In this document: positions 1 through 8,628 of the stretch, piece by piece
How the letters are laid out: each line of letters opens with the position of its first letter
How positions within the stretch are numbered: position 1 is the stretch's first letter
NCBI RefSeq assembly: GCF_002074055.1
Contig: NZ_CP014619.1
Location: forward strand, 2,418,001 to 2,482,000
DNA from: Frondihabitans sp. 762G35
Lineage (GTDB): Bacteria > Actinomycetota > Actinomycetes > Actinomycetales > Microbacteriaceae
DNA: 64,000 bases
Direction of reading: 5' to 3'
The notes under the pieces: model-generated
What the model was told of the DNA's origin: nothing
Database searches by the model: none
Seen by the model: the letters and a program-made list of their open reading frames with translations, nothing else
Made by a program: the position numbers and the translations under genes

Positions 1-562
1 CCGTCACGTCGAGGAACCTCGACGCGGGCAGCTCGAGGGTCCAGTCGTCGACGCGGCCCGGACCCGCGACGAGGTAGGGGTGCGGCGCCGTGCCGTAGGG
101 AGCCGCCACGTCGCCCCGGTTGACGGTCTCGACCGTGGTCGAGAGGCCCGAGTCGGACAGCGCGTACGTCACCGTCACGTCGAGCGGGAACGGGTAGCCG
201 TCGCTCGGGACGACCTCCGCCGTGAGCACCACCGACGACGCCGTCGCCTCCTGCACGTCGAACCGGCTCCACACGAGCAGGCCGTGGAGGGCGTGCCCCC
301 GCTCCGGCTCCGTCAGCGGCAGCCGGTGCTCGACGCCGTCGAACGTGTACGTCCCGTCGACGATCCGGTTGGGCCACGGAACCAAGACGGCGCCCCGGTA
401 GGCGGGACGCACCTCGTCCGCGTCGAAGGGCACCACGAGGTCGCGTCCGTCGTACGTCAGGGTGCGGAGCGTCGCCCCCACCGCGGCGATGGTGGCGCTG
501 TAGGGCCCGTGGTCGATGGTGATCTGCCGGCCGCTGAGGGGCCGGGCATCCTGCGTGGTCAT
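1..562 (-). CDS. Aldose 1-epimerase family protein (C-terminus cut off by window edge)
   Basis: The visible 187 residues are the N-terminal part of a galactose-mutarotase-like beta-sandwich enzyme, which interconverts alpha and beta anomers of free sugars in the cytoplasm. The sequence shows the family landmarks NRIVDGTYTFDG, GHALHGL (an active-site His region) and PYGTAPHPYL (second His). The start is an ATG whose first codons read MTTQDARPLSG. It is on the same strand as the GH51 arabinofuranosidase upstream and separated from it by about 60 bp, so the pair may be co-transcribed for use of released arabinose or related sugars. The substrate cannot be told from sequence. The catalytic Glu, expected near the C-terminus, lies outside the window. 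Confidence 0.85.
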   Translation of the reverse strand, partial: MTTQDARPLSGRQITIDHGPYSATIAAVGATLRTLTYDGRDLVVPFDADEVRPAYRGAVLVPWPNRIVDGTYTFDGVEHRLPLTEPERGHALHGLLVWSRFDVQEATASSVVLTAEVVPSDGYPFPLDVTVTYALSDSGLSTTVETVNRGDVAAPYGTAPHPYLVAGPGRVDDWTLELPASRFLDVT

Positions 563-625
563 CGGAACTCGTCTTTCGTCTCGGGGCTGCCAGGATACGG
601 GGCGCAGGATGCCCGGCCGATGCTC

Positions 626-2134
626 TCAGGCGCGGGCGAGCCGCACCACGTTCCACGACACCGGCGGGAGGACCACGGACAGCACGGTGCCGTCCCAGCT
701 CGTGTCGGGATTCGCCAGGGGCGCGACGGAGTCGGCGGTGTCGACCGTGACCGTGAGGTAGGGATCGGGGTTGCTGAGCTGGGTGGCCTCGACCAGGCGG
801 GACTCGCCGAACGCGCGGGTGTCGATGGCGATGGTGACCGGCTCCGTCAGCGAGCGGTTGACCGCGAAGACGGCGACCTCGCCCGTCTCGGGATCGTGGG
901 TCGCGACCGCGTCGACGCCGGGGACGTCGCCGTACTTCGCGGTCTCGTGCACGGGAGCCGTCAGCTCGACGCGGAGGACGTCCCCGACGGCGAACCGCGA
1001 GGCCTGCGCGAACGGGTGGAAGGTCGTCTGCCGCCAGCTCCGCCCGCCCGTCTCGGTCATGATGGGCGCGATCACGTTGACGAGCTGCGCGAGCGAGGCG
1101 CTGGCGACCCGGTCGCTGTGCTTCAGCAGCGAGATGAGCAGGCTCCCGACCACGACGGCGTCGGCGACGCTGTACTGGTCCTCCAGAAGAGTCGGAGCGA
1201 CCGGCCAGTCGTTCTTCGGGGCCTGGCTCGCATCCCCGTTGAGGTACCAAACGTTCCACTCGTCGAACGAGATGTTGATCCGCTTGCTGCGCTTCTTCGC
1301 TGCTCGGACGTGGTCGACGCTCGCCACCACGTCCTCGATGAAATGATCCATCTCGACGGCGGAGGCGAGGAAGCTGGCGAGGTCGCCGTTCTCCTCCCAG
1401 TAGTAGCCGTGGGCCGAGATGAGGTCGACCTCGTCGTAGGACTCCTCGAGCACCTCCCGCTCCCAGGTGCCGAAGGTCTCGATGGCGGAGCCCGAGCTGC
1501 CGCAGGCGACGAGGGTGAGCCGGTCGTCCATCATGCGCATCGCTCGCGCGGTCTCGGCCGCGAGGCGGCCGTATTCGCGCGCCGTCTTGTGGCCGATCTG
1601 CCACGGACCGTCCATCTCGTTGCCGAGGCACCAGAACGTGATGTCGTAGGGGTCCTCGGCACCGTTCCGCTTGCGGAGGTCGGAGTGGAACGAGCCCCCG
1701 GTGCCGTTGGCGTAGTCGAGGAGATCGACGGCGTCCTGGACGCCCCGCGTCCCCAGGTTGACGGCCATCATCGGCTCGACGCGGGCCTTGCGCGCCCAGC
1801 GGACGAACTCGTCGAGGCCGACGGTGTTGGGCTCGGTGGAGTGCCAGGCCAGATCGCGGCGGGCCGGACGCTGATCGACCGGGCCGATGCCGTCCTCCCA
1901 GCGGTAGCCGGAGACGAAGTTGCCACCGGGGTAGCGGACCGTGGAGATGCCGAGCTCGCGGACGAAGGCGAGGACGTCGCCACGGAAGCCGTCCTCGTCG
2001 GCCGTCGGGTGCCCCGGGTCGTGGATGCCGCCGTAGACGCAGCGCCCCAGGTGCTCCACGAAGGTGCCGAAGGTCTGGCGGGAGACGGGCGCGACCACGA
2101 AGGAGGGATCGAGGCTGAGACGGGCGTGGGGCAT
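626..2134 (-). CDS. abfA: Alpha-N-arabinofuranosidase, GH51
   Basis: A 502-residue intracellular glycosidase that removes terminal L-arabinofuranosyl groups from arabinan or arabinoxylan fragments. The (beta/alpha)8 barrel is followed by the usual C-terminal beta-sandwich. The acid/base is E173 in WCLGNEMDGP and the nucleophile is E292 in SFDEWNVWY. This spacing nearly matches characterised GH51 enzymes, and the length is typical. No signal peptide is visible, so it acts on imported oligosaccharides. The ATG has an AGGAG ribosome-binding site about 5 bases upstream. A near-palindrome just upstream (2150-2162) could be a LacI-type operator, although no regulator gene is adjacent. Confidence 0.95.
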   Translation of the reverse strand: MPHARLSLDPSFVVAPVSRQTFGTFVEHLGRCVYGGIHDPGHPTADEDGFRGDVLAFVRELGISTVRYPGGNFVSGYRWEDGIGPVDQRPARRDLAWHSTEPNTVGLDEFVRWARKARVEPMMAVNLGTRGVQDAVDLLDYANGTGGSFHSDLRKRNGAEDPYDITFWCLGNEMDGPWQIGHKTAREYGRLAAETARAMRMMDDRLTLVACGSSGSAIETFGTWEREVLEESYDEVDLISAHGYYWEENGDLASFLASAVEMDHFIEDVVASVDHVRAAKKRSKRINISFDEWNVWYLNGDASQAPKNDWPVAPTLLEDQYSVADAVVVGSLLISLLKHSDRVASASLAQLVNVIAPIMTETGGRSWRQTTFHPFAQASRFAVGDVLRVELTAPVHETAKYGDVPGVDAVATHDPETGEVAVFAVNRSLTEPVTIAIDTRAFGESRLVEATQLSNPDPYLTVTVDTADSVAPLANPDTSWDGTVLSVVLPPVSWNVVRLARA

Positions 2135-2149
2135 GGGGCTCCTGTCGGT

Positions 2150-2162
2150 ACATCGTTGTAAC
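2150..2162. promoter_or_regulatory. Candidate operator upstream of abfA
   Basis: TACATCGTTGTAA contains the inverted half-sites TACA and TGTA around a central CG, a form common in LacI-family operators. It lies only about 15 bp upstream of the abfA start codon, so a bound repressor would block transcription or initiation. No regulator is encoded nearby; the assignment is inferred from symmetry and position only. Confidence 0.3.
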
Positions 2163-2273
2163 GCGTGTGCGGACCAGTCTTCCGAACGCCGCCGCGGGCG
2201 TCAAGGCCGGTGCCGCGCGGGCGGCTCCGCCCGCACCGCGGGGGCGCGGGCTCGGAGAGCGGCCCGCCCCGGG

Positions 2274-2353
2274 GGCAACTCAGGCGTTCTGTCGCGGGAC
2301 GGCCGCGGGGTCGGCCCACGGCTGCCGCCGCGCGACCGATCCCCTGAGAAGCC
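2274..2353. repeat. 80-bp TIR element, copy A
   Basis: Starts GGCAACTCAGG and ends CCTGAGAAGCC, an imperfect version of the inverted terminus CCTGAGTTGCC. The ends are separated by exactly 58 bp of sequence unrelated to other copies. The palindromy extends inward with mismatches (left CGTTCTGTCG, right arm reading GGATCGGTCG). It lies 3' of carD and 5' of abfA. Confidence 0.8.
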
Positions 2354-2386
2354 GACGCGGCGCACGGCGGCGCGCCCGCACGAACG

Positions 2387-2418
2387 ACGGGAGGCCGACC
2401 CTCAGGTCGACCTCCCGT
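2387..2418 (-). terminator. Hairpin downstream of carD
   Basis: A 14-bp stem with one mismatch, ACGGGAGGCCGACC pairing with GGTCGACCTCCCGT around a CTCA loop, begins about 20 bp after the carD stop codon. There is no U-tract, as is frequent for actinobacterial terminators. Confidence 0.55.
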
Positions 2419-2439
2419 GCAGTGCGCGTGTACGACGCG

Positions 2440-2931
2440 TCAGACCGTGACGGCCCCGAGAACCTCGTCGAGCAGGGCCGAAGCCTCCTCGTCGGTGGAC
2501 TTCTGCGCGAGCGCGAGCTCGGAGATGAGCACCTGGCGTGCCTTGAGGAGCATGCGCTTCTCCCCGGCGGACACGCCGCTGTCCTGGTCGCGGCGCCACA
2601 GGTCGCGAACGACCTCGCTGACGCTGTAGACGCTGCCGGAGCCCATCTTCTCGGTGTTGGCCTTGAAGCGACGCGACCAGTTGCCGGGCTCCTCGACGTG
2701 GTCGCTGCGGAGAACGTCGAAGACGGCCTCGACGCCCTTGGCGTCGATGACGTCACGGACGCCGACCAGATCGACGTTGTCGACCGGCAGCTCGATCATG
2801 AGATCGCTGGCGTGGACGTTCAGAGTGATGTATTTCTTCTCGACGCCTTTGATGGTGCGGGTCTTGACCGCGGTGATGGTTGCAGCGCCGTGGTGGGGAT
2901 ACACGACGGTCTCCCCTACTTCGAAAATCAT
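2440..2931 (-). CDS. carD: CarD family transcriptional regulator
   Basis: A 163-residue global regulator, the same length as the mycobacterial protein. It binds the RNA polymerase beta subunit and stabilises open promoter complexes, notably at rRNA promoters. The N-terminal Tudor-like RNAP-interaction domain is evident ([15 protein letters not shown], then EKKYITLNV). The alpha-helical C-terminal DNA-binding domain contains [13 protein letters not shown] and the conserved region around [11 protein letters not shown]. On the minus strand about 85 bp upstream of the start is a TAGAAT hexamer (plus-strand 3034-3039) that could be its -10 element. A single-copy essential-type gene, transcribed alone. 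Confidence 0.97.
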   Translation of the reverse strand: MIFEVGETVVYPHHGAATITAVKTRTIKGVEKKYITLNVHASDLMIELPVDNVDLVGVRDVIDAKGVEAVFDVLRSDHVEEPGNWSRRFKANTEKMGSGSVYSVSEVVRDLWRRDQDSGVSAGEKRMLLKARQVLISELALAQKSTDEEASALLDEVLGAVTV

Positions 2932-3131
2932 CTAGTAGTGCCTCTGTCCTCATGTGGTGCTTCGACTCGGCCGGGCTGACTCGGGCGGGTCGAAACGTAG
3001 ACCGTTGCCGGGCATCATCTCGGCAGTCTTACCATTCTACCCGATAAAGGCGTTGTATGATGCCGCGCCCGCGTCCGGGCGGGCGTCCCCCGGCGACGCC
3101 GCGGAGGCGAGCCTGCCAGAATGACGGGACC

Positions 3132-4604
3132 ATGGCCATCAGTCGTCGACACCTTCTGGCGGGGTCCCTGTCGGGAGCGGGCATCCTGCTGCTCTCGGCC
3201 TGCACGGAGCCGAGCCCCGGGCCCACGGCGTCGCGCGCACCCCAGACCCCCACGCCCACCCCGACGACACCGCTGCCGGGCATCACCCCGACGGCCTTCC
3301 GGCGGAGCTCCTGGGGCACGGATCCCTACGCGTACGGCTCGGCGAGCCGCCTGACGGCCTCGTCGACCGACGCCGACCGCACCACTCTCCGCGGCTCCCT
3401 CGCCGACAAGCTCTTCTTCGCGGGCGAGGCCGTCGCGGCCACGGAGCCCGGCACGGTCATGGGTGCACGCTCCTCGGGCCTCCAGGCCGCCGCCGAGGTC
3501 GCGGCCGTCGCGCAGCCGGGCGAGCGCATCGCCGTGGTGGGGGCCGGCATGGCAGGAGCCACGGCCGCCCGCGACCTCGCCGACCGGGGCTTCGACGTGG
3601 TCGTGGTCGAGGCGCGCCACCGCATCGGCGGCCGCATCGCGTCGTACACCGGCGACGAGTGGCCGATCGAGGTGCAGCTCGGCGTCTCGACGCTCTTCGG
3701 CGACGGCGCTCGAGCACTCACGACCCTGCTCGAGGCGGGCGGTGTGACCCAGGTCCCGCTCACGGCGACGCAGACGGCACGCGCGGGGTCCACCACCTCC
3801 GCGGCTCCCGCCTCCGGATCGGTGCTGCGCGCCCTCGCCGAAGCGGAGTCGTGGGCCGCGAAACGGGGCGGCGTGACGGTGGCCGAGGCCCTGACGTCGT
3901 CAGGAGCCGCGGGTCGCCTCTCGAGCACGCCCGACGCCGCGGGTGTCTCCGACCGCGACCGGCTGGCGTTCGTCCTCGACGACCTCGTCCCGGCCCGCTT
4001 CGGCCTGCAGCCCGACGCCCTCTCGGGGTCGGTCCTCGACGAGACGCTCGTGCCGGGCGACGCGACCCTCGTCACGAAGGGCTTCGCCGACTACATCACC
4101 GCTCAGCTCCGCGATCTGGACGTCCTGCGCGGGAGCAACGTGACCCAGATCGACTACGGCAACGAGGGGGTCGGGCTGCGCCTCGTGACGGGCGAGTCGC
4201 TCTCGGCGGACCGCGTCGTGTCGACGATCCCGCTCGGCGTCCTGCAGAAGCGCAAGGTGGTCTTCCGGCCCGCCCTGCCCGACGACCACCTCGCGGCGAT
4301 CGACGCGCTGGGCATGGGCGTGCAGGACGTCCTGTGGCTCCGCTTCGACCAGCGCTACTGGTCGACCGACGCGTCCGTGTGGGCCGTGCTCGACGAGTCG
4401 GCCACCTACCGGACCTGGCTCAATCTCGAGCCCGCCACGGGGTTCCCGATCCTGGTCGCCGTGACCGGGGGCGACTCCGCCGCCGAGACGGAGAAGCTCA
4501 GCGACACGGATGCCCGGAACGCCGCCCTCGGCAGCATCGTCGGCTACTTCGACCTGATGCCGGCGACCTCGTCGCCCACACCCGCCCCGACCCCCTCGGG
4601 CTGA
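3132..4604 (+). CDS. Secreted Tat/lipoprotein flavin amine oxidase-like protein with permuted domain order
   Basis: About 490 residues. MAISRRHLLAGSLSGAG carries a twin-arginine motif and is followed by a lipobox LLSAC with Cys24, so the protein is probably exported folded and lipid-anchored outside the membrane. A Pro/Thr-rich linker (30-55) follows. Residues 61-120 show the motifs that normally lie at the C-terminus of flavin amine oxidases (W-x3-DP, FAGEA, GTVMGARSSG). Only then comes the dinucleotide-binding start (VVGAGMAGATAARDL, acidic residue E160), which normally opens the protein, with the substrate domain running to the end. The order is that of a circular permutation. I chose the ATG at 3132 because it begins the signal peptide; an in-frame upstream codon at 3057 would bury it. 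The substrate is unknown. The 3' end overlaps the convergent Pr6Pr gene by 61 bp. Confidence 0.8.
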   Translation: MAISRRHLLAGSLSGAGILLLSACTEPSPGPTASRAPQTPTPTPTTPLPGITPTAFRRSSWGTDPYAYGSASRLTASSTDADRTTLRGSLADKLFFAGEAVAATEPGTVMGARSSGLQAAAEVAAVAQPGERIAVVGAGMAGATAARDLADRGFDVVVVEARHRIGGRIASYTGDEWPIEVQLGVSTLFGDGARALTTLLEAGGVTQVPLTATQTARAGSTTSAAPASGSVLRALAEAESWAAKRGGVTVAEALTSSGAAGRLSSTPDAAGVSDRDRLAFVLDDLVPARFGLQPDALSGSVLDETLVPGDATLVTKGFADYITAQLRDLDVLRGSNVTQIDYGNEGVGLRLVTGESLSADRVVSTIPLGVLQKRKVVFRPALPDDHLAAIDALGMGVQDVLWLRFDQRYWSTDASVWAVLDESATYRTWLNLEPATGFPILVAVTGGDSAAETEKLSDTDARNAALGSIVGYFDLMPATSSPTPAPTPSG

Positions 4605-5284
4605 GTCCCACCCCCGGGGCTCGCCGTCGGCGACGCCGTCCGATGGCGGAGCAGGTGCGACGGCCTCGCCCTGCTCAGCCCGATCAGGGCGGTCAGCACA
4701 GCGAGGAAGATGGCCAGGACGATCCCGTTGTAGAGCTCGAACTGCTGCGGGCTGACCTGGGCCGGATCCAGGAAGAAGTAGGGGTACCACCGCACCTGCC
4801 GACCCCGGACGACCGTGAAGACGCCCCAGACCACCGGGTAGATCAGGACGAGCCAGAGGGTCCGCCAGCGGACCGGGGTCCGGCCGGGGGCGAGCAACCA
4901 GTCGAGAAGGACGTATCCCGAGAGCCAGAAGTGGAGGACCTGGCTCGACGTGGGGAACGCCAGCGAGTAGTGGTGGCTGGCCGACTGGCTGACGATGACG
5001 GCGAAGACCACCCCGGAGACGACCACGTAGGTGGTCACGACGGCGTGGACGGCGGCGAACCAGCGCGGGTCGCTCCGGCCCCGGATCGTCAGGAGCCCCG
5101 ACACGACGAGCACGACGACGTTGGCCATCGCACTCTGCTGGGTGAAGTAGCTGAAGTAGTTCGCCGTGGCGAAGGTGGAGAAGCCGAGGACGTACTGGAA
5201 GTTCGCCACGAGGGCGAGGACGGCGACCACGGCGGCCGCGAGCCGGAGCGACCCGAACACGCGGAACGACGCGGTGGACTGCAC
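4544..5284 (-). CDS. Pr6Pr-family membrane protein
   Basis: An integral membrane protein with about six hydrophobic segments, among them FRVFGSLRLAAAVVAVLALV, a YFSYFTQQSAMANVVVLVVSG segment and YPYFFLDPAQV near the end. The sequence YFSYFT-Q-S...AN and the conserved WYPYFFLDP region match the FAR-17a/AIG1-like (Pr6Pr) family, whose bacterial function is unknown. A GTG at 5284 has an AGAGG ribosome-binding site; an ATG at 5317 lacks one and would add 11 basic residues. The C-terminal tail is Gly/Pro-rich and overlaps the convergent amine oxidase gene. Confidence 0.7.
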   Translation of the reverse strand: MQSTASFRVFGSLRLAAAVVAVLALVANFQYVLGFSTFATANYFSYFTQQSAMANVVVLVVSGLLTIRGRSDPRWFAAVHAVVTTYVVVSGVVFAVIVSQSASHHYSLAFPTSSQVLHFWLSGYVLLDWLLAPGRTPVRWRTLWLVLIYPVVWGVFTVVRGRQVRWYPYFFLDPAQVSPQQFELYNGIVLAIFLAVLTALIGLSRARPSHLLRHRTASPTASPGGGTQPEGVGAGVGDEVAGIRSK

Positions 5285-5418
5285 TCGCCACCTCTTCCGC
5301 TCTCGTCGTGTCTGCATCCGGGTCGCGCACCGAGACGACGACGGCCGCGACGACAACGACAGTAGCGAGAAGACCCGGGAGCGCGGTGGTGACGGCGGGT
5401 AGGTCCTCGCCGGCCGGG

Positions 5419-5853
5419 TCAGTCCTCGGCGGCGTTGAACCGCTCGAGCCCGCGGGCGAGGCGGTCGATCTCGTCGTCGGTCCAGTCGGCCAGGCGTCGC
5501 TCGAGCGCGTCGTGGTTCGCGCGCAGGGAGCGGTCGAGGAGGTCGCGGCCGCGCGGGGAGATCGCGAGGGCCTGTCCGCGGCCCGGAGCCGCGGCTCCTG
5601 CGCCGGGGGGTTCGATGAGGCCGAGTCCCTCGAGATCGGCGAGCTGGCGGGAGACGGTCGAGCGGTTGAGGCGGAGCGCTGCAGCGATGTCGATGGCGCG
5701 ACAGTCGGGCGTCGCGTTGATGAACGTCAGGAGGGTGTGCTGCACCACGGTGAGCGGCTCGGAGGTCCGGCGGCTCCGCGCGACGGCGCGGCGCGAGATC
5801 GCCTCCATCTGGAGGTAGACGGCGCGCATGCGGTCGTCGCGTCGGGGGGCCAT
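5419..5853 (-). CDS. MarR family transcriptional regulator
   Basis: A 144-residue winged-helix regulator. The recognition helix region is CRAIDIAAALRLNRSTVSRQLADLEGLGLIEPP and the wing is GQALAISPRGRDLLDR. MarR proteins bind as dimers to palindromes and release DNA on ligand or oxidation. It is divergent from the membrane protein gene at 5961, and a perfect palindrome (5892-5906) lies between them, so it probably represses that gene and itself. The start was set at the ATG at 5853 because an upstream ATG near 5902 lies within the operator. Confidence 0.88.
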   Translation of the reverse strand: MAPRRDDRMRAVYLQMEAISRRAVARSRRTSEPLTVVQHTLLTFINATPDCRAIDIAAALRLNRSTVSRQLADLEGLGLIEPPGAGAAAPGRGQALAISPRGRDLLDRSLRANHDALERRLADWTDDEIDRLARGLERFNAAED

Positions 5854-5891
5854 GTTCCCGATCGTACCGATCGGGTGTACAGTCGTTTTTT

Positions 5892-5906
5892 GTTGCATCA
5901 TGCAAC
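5892..5906. promoter_or_regulatory. Palindromic MarR operator
   Basis: GTTGCATCATGCAAC is a perfect 7-1-7 inverted repeat in the intergenic region between the marR gene and the divergent exporter-like gene. Size and symmetry fit a MarR dimer. Confidence 0.75.
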
Positions 5907-5960
5907 AGTAGCGCGTCGACGCCGACCGCCCCGAACCCACCACCGACAGAGAGGCACCAG

Positions 5961-7112
5961 GTGTCGACCGAGACCGCCCCCGCCCGCAGCACGCAGCAGC
6001 TGGAGCTGCACAGCACCCCGACGACCGACCCGCACGGGCATCCTGCGAGCCACCGCCTGACCTCCGCCTCGCGCCCGGCCGTCCGGACCGTGCTCGGGAC
6101 CCCGCTCGGCGTCTTCAAGGCCTTCGGCGCCGCGGTGCTCGTGCCGCTCTTCCTGGCGGTCGGCATGTCGCTCGCCTACCTCGGGGCGTTCCACCAGCCG
6201 ACGCCGCACGAGCTCCCCGTCGCGATCGTCGGCTCGTCGGCCGAGACGCAGGTGTTCGCGCAGACGCTCGCCGACAGGGACCCCGACGGCCTGAGCGTCC
6301 GGACCGTCGCGACCGACGCCGAAGCGCGCCGCCTCGTGGCGGATCGCACTCTGACCGCGGCGTACGAGCCGACGAGCGCCTCCGCCACCCTGCTCGTCTC
6401 CACCGCGGCCTCGGAGACGAGCGCCAACGTCGCGCAGAAGATCTTCCTCCCCGTGGCCTACTCGCAGAAGCTGCCGTTCACCGTGGTCGACGTCGTGCCG
6501 ACGGCGACGCACGACTCGACCGGGCAGGGGCTGTTCTTCCTGCTCGTCGGCCTCAGCGTCGGCTCGTACGCCACCGCCGCCGCCGTGGCCGCGTTCGCCG
6601 CGCGCCTCGGGATCCGCTGGTCGCTCGTCGTCTCGGCCGTCCTGTCGGCCGTGGTCGCCGGCATCGCCCTGACGGTCGCCGGTCCGATCTACCAGGTCGT
6701 CGACGGGCACGTCTGGTCGACCTGGCTGCTCGGCTGGCTCTACTCGCTGGCCATCGTCCTCATCGGCGTGGGCCTCCACCCGGTGCTCCGGCACTGGACG
6801 ACCGCGGCGCTCACGATGCTCTTCGTGATGCTGAACTTCACCTCGTCGGGCGGCATCTTCGCGGTGCACCTCATGCCGCCGTTCTTCGCCGCCCTCAACG
6901 GCTTCTGGAACGGGGCCGCCTGGCTCGACGCGGCGCAGACGCTGCAGTACTTCCCGGGTCGCGCCTTCGGTTTCGACGTGCTCCGCCTCGCGATCTGGGC
7001 CGCCGTCGGTCTCGCCCTGACGCTCCTCACGCACCTGCTCAGCCGCCGTCGCGTGCGCCTCGCGAACGAGCGCGTCGCCGTGCGCGAGGAGGAGAACGTG
7101 GTCGCCGCCTGA
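5961..7112 (+). CDS. ABC-2/YhgE-like membrane protein, probable MarR-controlled exporter
   Basis: 383 residues. A short polar N-terminus is followed by a first membrane segment (about 55-75), then an extracytoplasmic domain of about 120 residues (PVAIVGSSAETQVFAQTL and onward), then five or six membrane segments from about residue 195 to the end. This arrangement resembles the SNG1/DUF3533 and YhgE/Pip permease-like proteins involved in efflux or phage-receptor functions. It starts with GTG preceded by GAGAGG. Control by the divergent MarR protein is inferred from the intervening operator. The exported compound is unknown. Confidence 0.65.
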   Translation: MSTETAPARSTQQLELHSTPTTDPHGHPASHRLTSASRPAVRTVLGTPLGVFKAFGAAVLVPLFLAVGMSLAYLGAFHQPTPHELPVAIVGSSAETQVFAQTLADRDPDGLSVRTVATDAEARRLVADRTLTAAYEPTSASATLLVSTAASETSANVAQKIFLPVAYSQKLPFTVVDVVPTATHDSTGQGLFFLLVGLSVGSYATAAAVAAFAARLGIRWSLVVSAVLSAVVAGIALTVAGPIYQVVDGHVWSTWLLGWLYSLAIVLIGVGLHPVLRHWTTAALTMLFVMLNFTSSGGIFAVHLMPPFFAALNGFWNGAAWLDAAQTLQYFPGRAFGFDVLRLAIWAAVGLALTLLTHLLSRRRVRLANERVAVREEENVVAA

Positions 7113-7124
7113 CCCCGCTCCACC

Positions 7125-7142
7125 GAGCGGCGCGGGCCGCTC
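7125..7142 (+). terminator. Hairpin after the MarR-linked exporter gene
   Basis: GAGCGGC pairs with GCCGCTC around a GCGG tetraloop, 13 bp after the stop codon. No U-tract is present, so this is a weak call. The next 170 bp up to the cation exchanger start contain further GC-rich hairpin potential, but I recognise no riboswitch. Confidence 0.35.
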
Positions 7143-7311
7143 CGCACCAGTCCGGGAAGGTCTGTCTCGATCAGGATTTCGGGTCGCCGAACAGGCCCGG
7201 AACGCTGGCACCGCCGCTCTTCGGCTGACAGGTTGGAGGGGCAAAGCGCCTCTCGCGCGGCCGGATCACCCGCTCCCAGCAGGGCCCGCCGCGTCCGACC
7301 GAAGGACCCCC

Positions 7312-8601
7312 GTGCCCGCCTCTCTCGTCCGCCGATTCCTCCTGTGCCTCGGCCTCGCCGCTCCCGCCCTCGTCTTCCGCATCACGGGGTTCGCCCCGAA
7401 TCCCGTCCTCGACCTCGTCGTCTTCGGCGTGGCCGTGGTCGCCGCGTCCTTCCTCCTCGCCTGGGCCGCCGAGGCCGCACAGAAGGACATCTCCGGCGCC
7501 CTGGCGATCGCGATCCTCGCCCTCATCGCGGTGCTGCCGGAGTACGCCGTCGACCTCTACTACGCGTTCCGCTCCGGCAGCGATCCGGCGTACGAGCAGT
7601 TCGCGGCGGCCAACATGACCGGCTCCAACAGGCTCCTCCTCGGCTTCGGCTGGCCGCTCGTCGTCTTCGTCGCCCTGTTCGTCGCCCGCCGCGCGGCCGC
7701 GGCTAGCGGCGCGTCCGGCCGGCAGCTCCCCCGCGTCCTGCGGCTGCCCGGCAGCTCGCGTCTCGACGTCGGGGTCCTCGCGATCGTCGCCGTCCTCGCC
7801 TTCGTGATCCCCCTCTCCGGCGAGATCGCGCTCTGGTTCGGCCTCGTGCTCATCGCGATCTTCGGCGCCTACCTCTGGAAGGCCGGTCGCGCCGCCGACG
7901 ACTCGCACGACGAGGAGTTCGTCGGCGCGGCGGCCCTGATCGCCGGTCTCCCCGAGCGCCGTCGCAGGATCACGGTCGTCCTGACCTTCGTCGTGTCGGC
8001 GGGCATCATCCTGTCGTCGGCCGAGCCCTTCGCGGACGCGCTCGTCCAGTCGGGCGGGTCGCTCGGGATCGACAGCTACTTCCTCGTGCAGTGGCTCGCG
8101 CCGCTGGCGAGCGAGGCTCCGGAGTTCATCATCGCCGTGCTCTTCGCGCTGCGCGGCCAGGGCGCCGCGGCCATCAGCACCCTCATCGCCTCGAAGATCA
8201 ACCAGTGGACGCTCCTCGTCGGTTCGCTCCCGATCGCTCACCTCCTGGGCGGCGGCGGTTCCGCGCTGCCCCTCGACGGCCGTCAGGTGGAGGAGTTCGT
8301 CCTGACCGCCAGTCAGACGGTCCTCGGCGTGGCCATCATCGTGGCGCTGCGCTTCCACCGCTGGGCCGCGATCGCGCTCGTGGCGCTGTTCGCGGTGCAG
8401 TTCGTCGTGCAGGGCGAGACGGGGCGCTACGTCCTGAGCGCGGTCCACCTCGTCCTCGCGGCCGCGGCGCTCTGGATCCACCGCCGCGACATCCTGCCGA
8501 CGCTCCGGGCGCCGTTCGTCCGGTCGTCCCGCCTCGAGCCGGGGCCGGCCGACCGGGACGACGCCGACGCGTCGATGGGAGTGTCGAGCGCGACGCGCTG
8601 A
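7312..8601 (+). CDS. Sodium/calcium exchanger (CaCA) family membrane protein
   Basis: A 429-residue polytopic protein with two halves, each containing an alpha-repeat-like motif. The first half has ALIAVLPEYAVDLYYAF followed by AANMTGSN, and the second has WLAPLASEAPEFIIAVLFAL followed by STLIASKINQWTLLVG. The conserved acidic residues in the PEY and PEF motifs are those that coordinate cations in CaCA exchangers. About 10-11 membrane segments are apparent. It probably exports Ca2+ or another divalent cation against Na+ or H+. GTG start with a GAAGGA ribosome-binding site. The gene ends 17 bp from the convergent mntR-like gene, which may be a functional hint. Confidence 0.8.
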   Translation: MPASLVRRFLLCLGLAAPALVFRITGFAPNPVLDLVVFGVAVVAASFLLAWAAEAAQKDISGALAIAILALIAVLPEYAVDLYYAFRSGSDPAYEQFAAANMTGSNRLLLGFGWPLVVFVALFVARRAAAASGASGRQLPRVLRLPGSSRLDVGVLAIVAVLAFVIPLSGEIALWFGLVLIAIFGAYLWKAGRAADDSHDEEFVGAAALIAGLPERRRRITVVLTFVVSAGIILSSAEPFADALVQSGGSLGIDSYFLVQWLAPLASEAPEFIIAVLFALRGQGAAAISTLIASKINQWTLLVGSLPIAHLLGGGGSALPLDGRQVEEFVLTASQTVLGVAIIVALRFHRWAAIALVALFAVQFVVQGETGRYVLSAVHLVLAAAALWIHRRDILPTLRAPFVRSSRLEPGPADRDDADASMGVSSATR

Positions 8602-8602
8602 G

Positions 8603-8628
8603 CCCGGCGAGCGCTCGGCTACGCCGGG
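8603..8628. terminator. Possible bidirectional hairpin between convergent genes
   Basis: CCCGGCG and CGCCGGG form a 7-bp stem with a 12-nt loop, overlapping the 3' ends of the exchanger and mntR-like genes. No U-tract. Confidence 0.35.

Larger units (their letters stand above)
2135..2439. other. 305-bp gap between abfA and carD
   Basis: Contains no convincing gene. From left to right it holds an operator-like sequence at 2150-2162, an 80-bp terminal-inverted-repeat element at 2274-2353 and a hairpin at 2387-2418 that follows carD. Confidence 0.7.

Noticed and set aside
5316-6060. Plus-strand frames opposite marR
   Set aside because: Antisense to a clear winged-helix gene; no motifs.
7143-7311. 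Metal riboswitch (yybP-ykoY type) before the cation exchanger
   Set aside because: Hairpins are possible but I could not find the conserved core of that class; GC-rich leaders fold readily.
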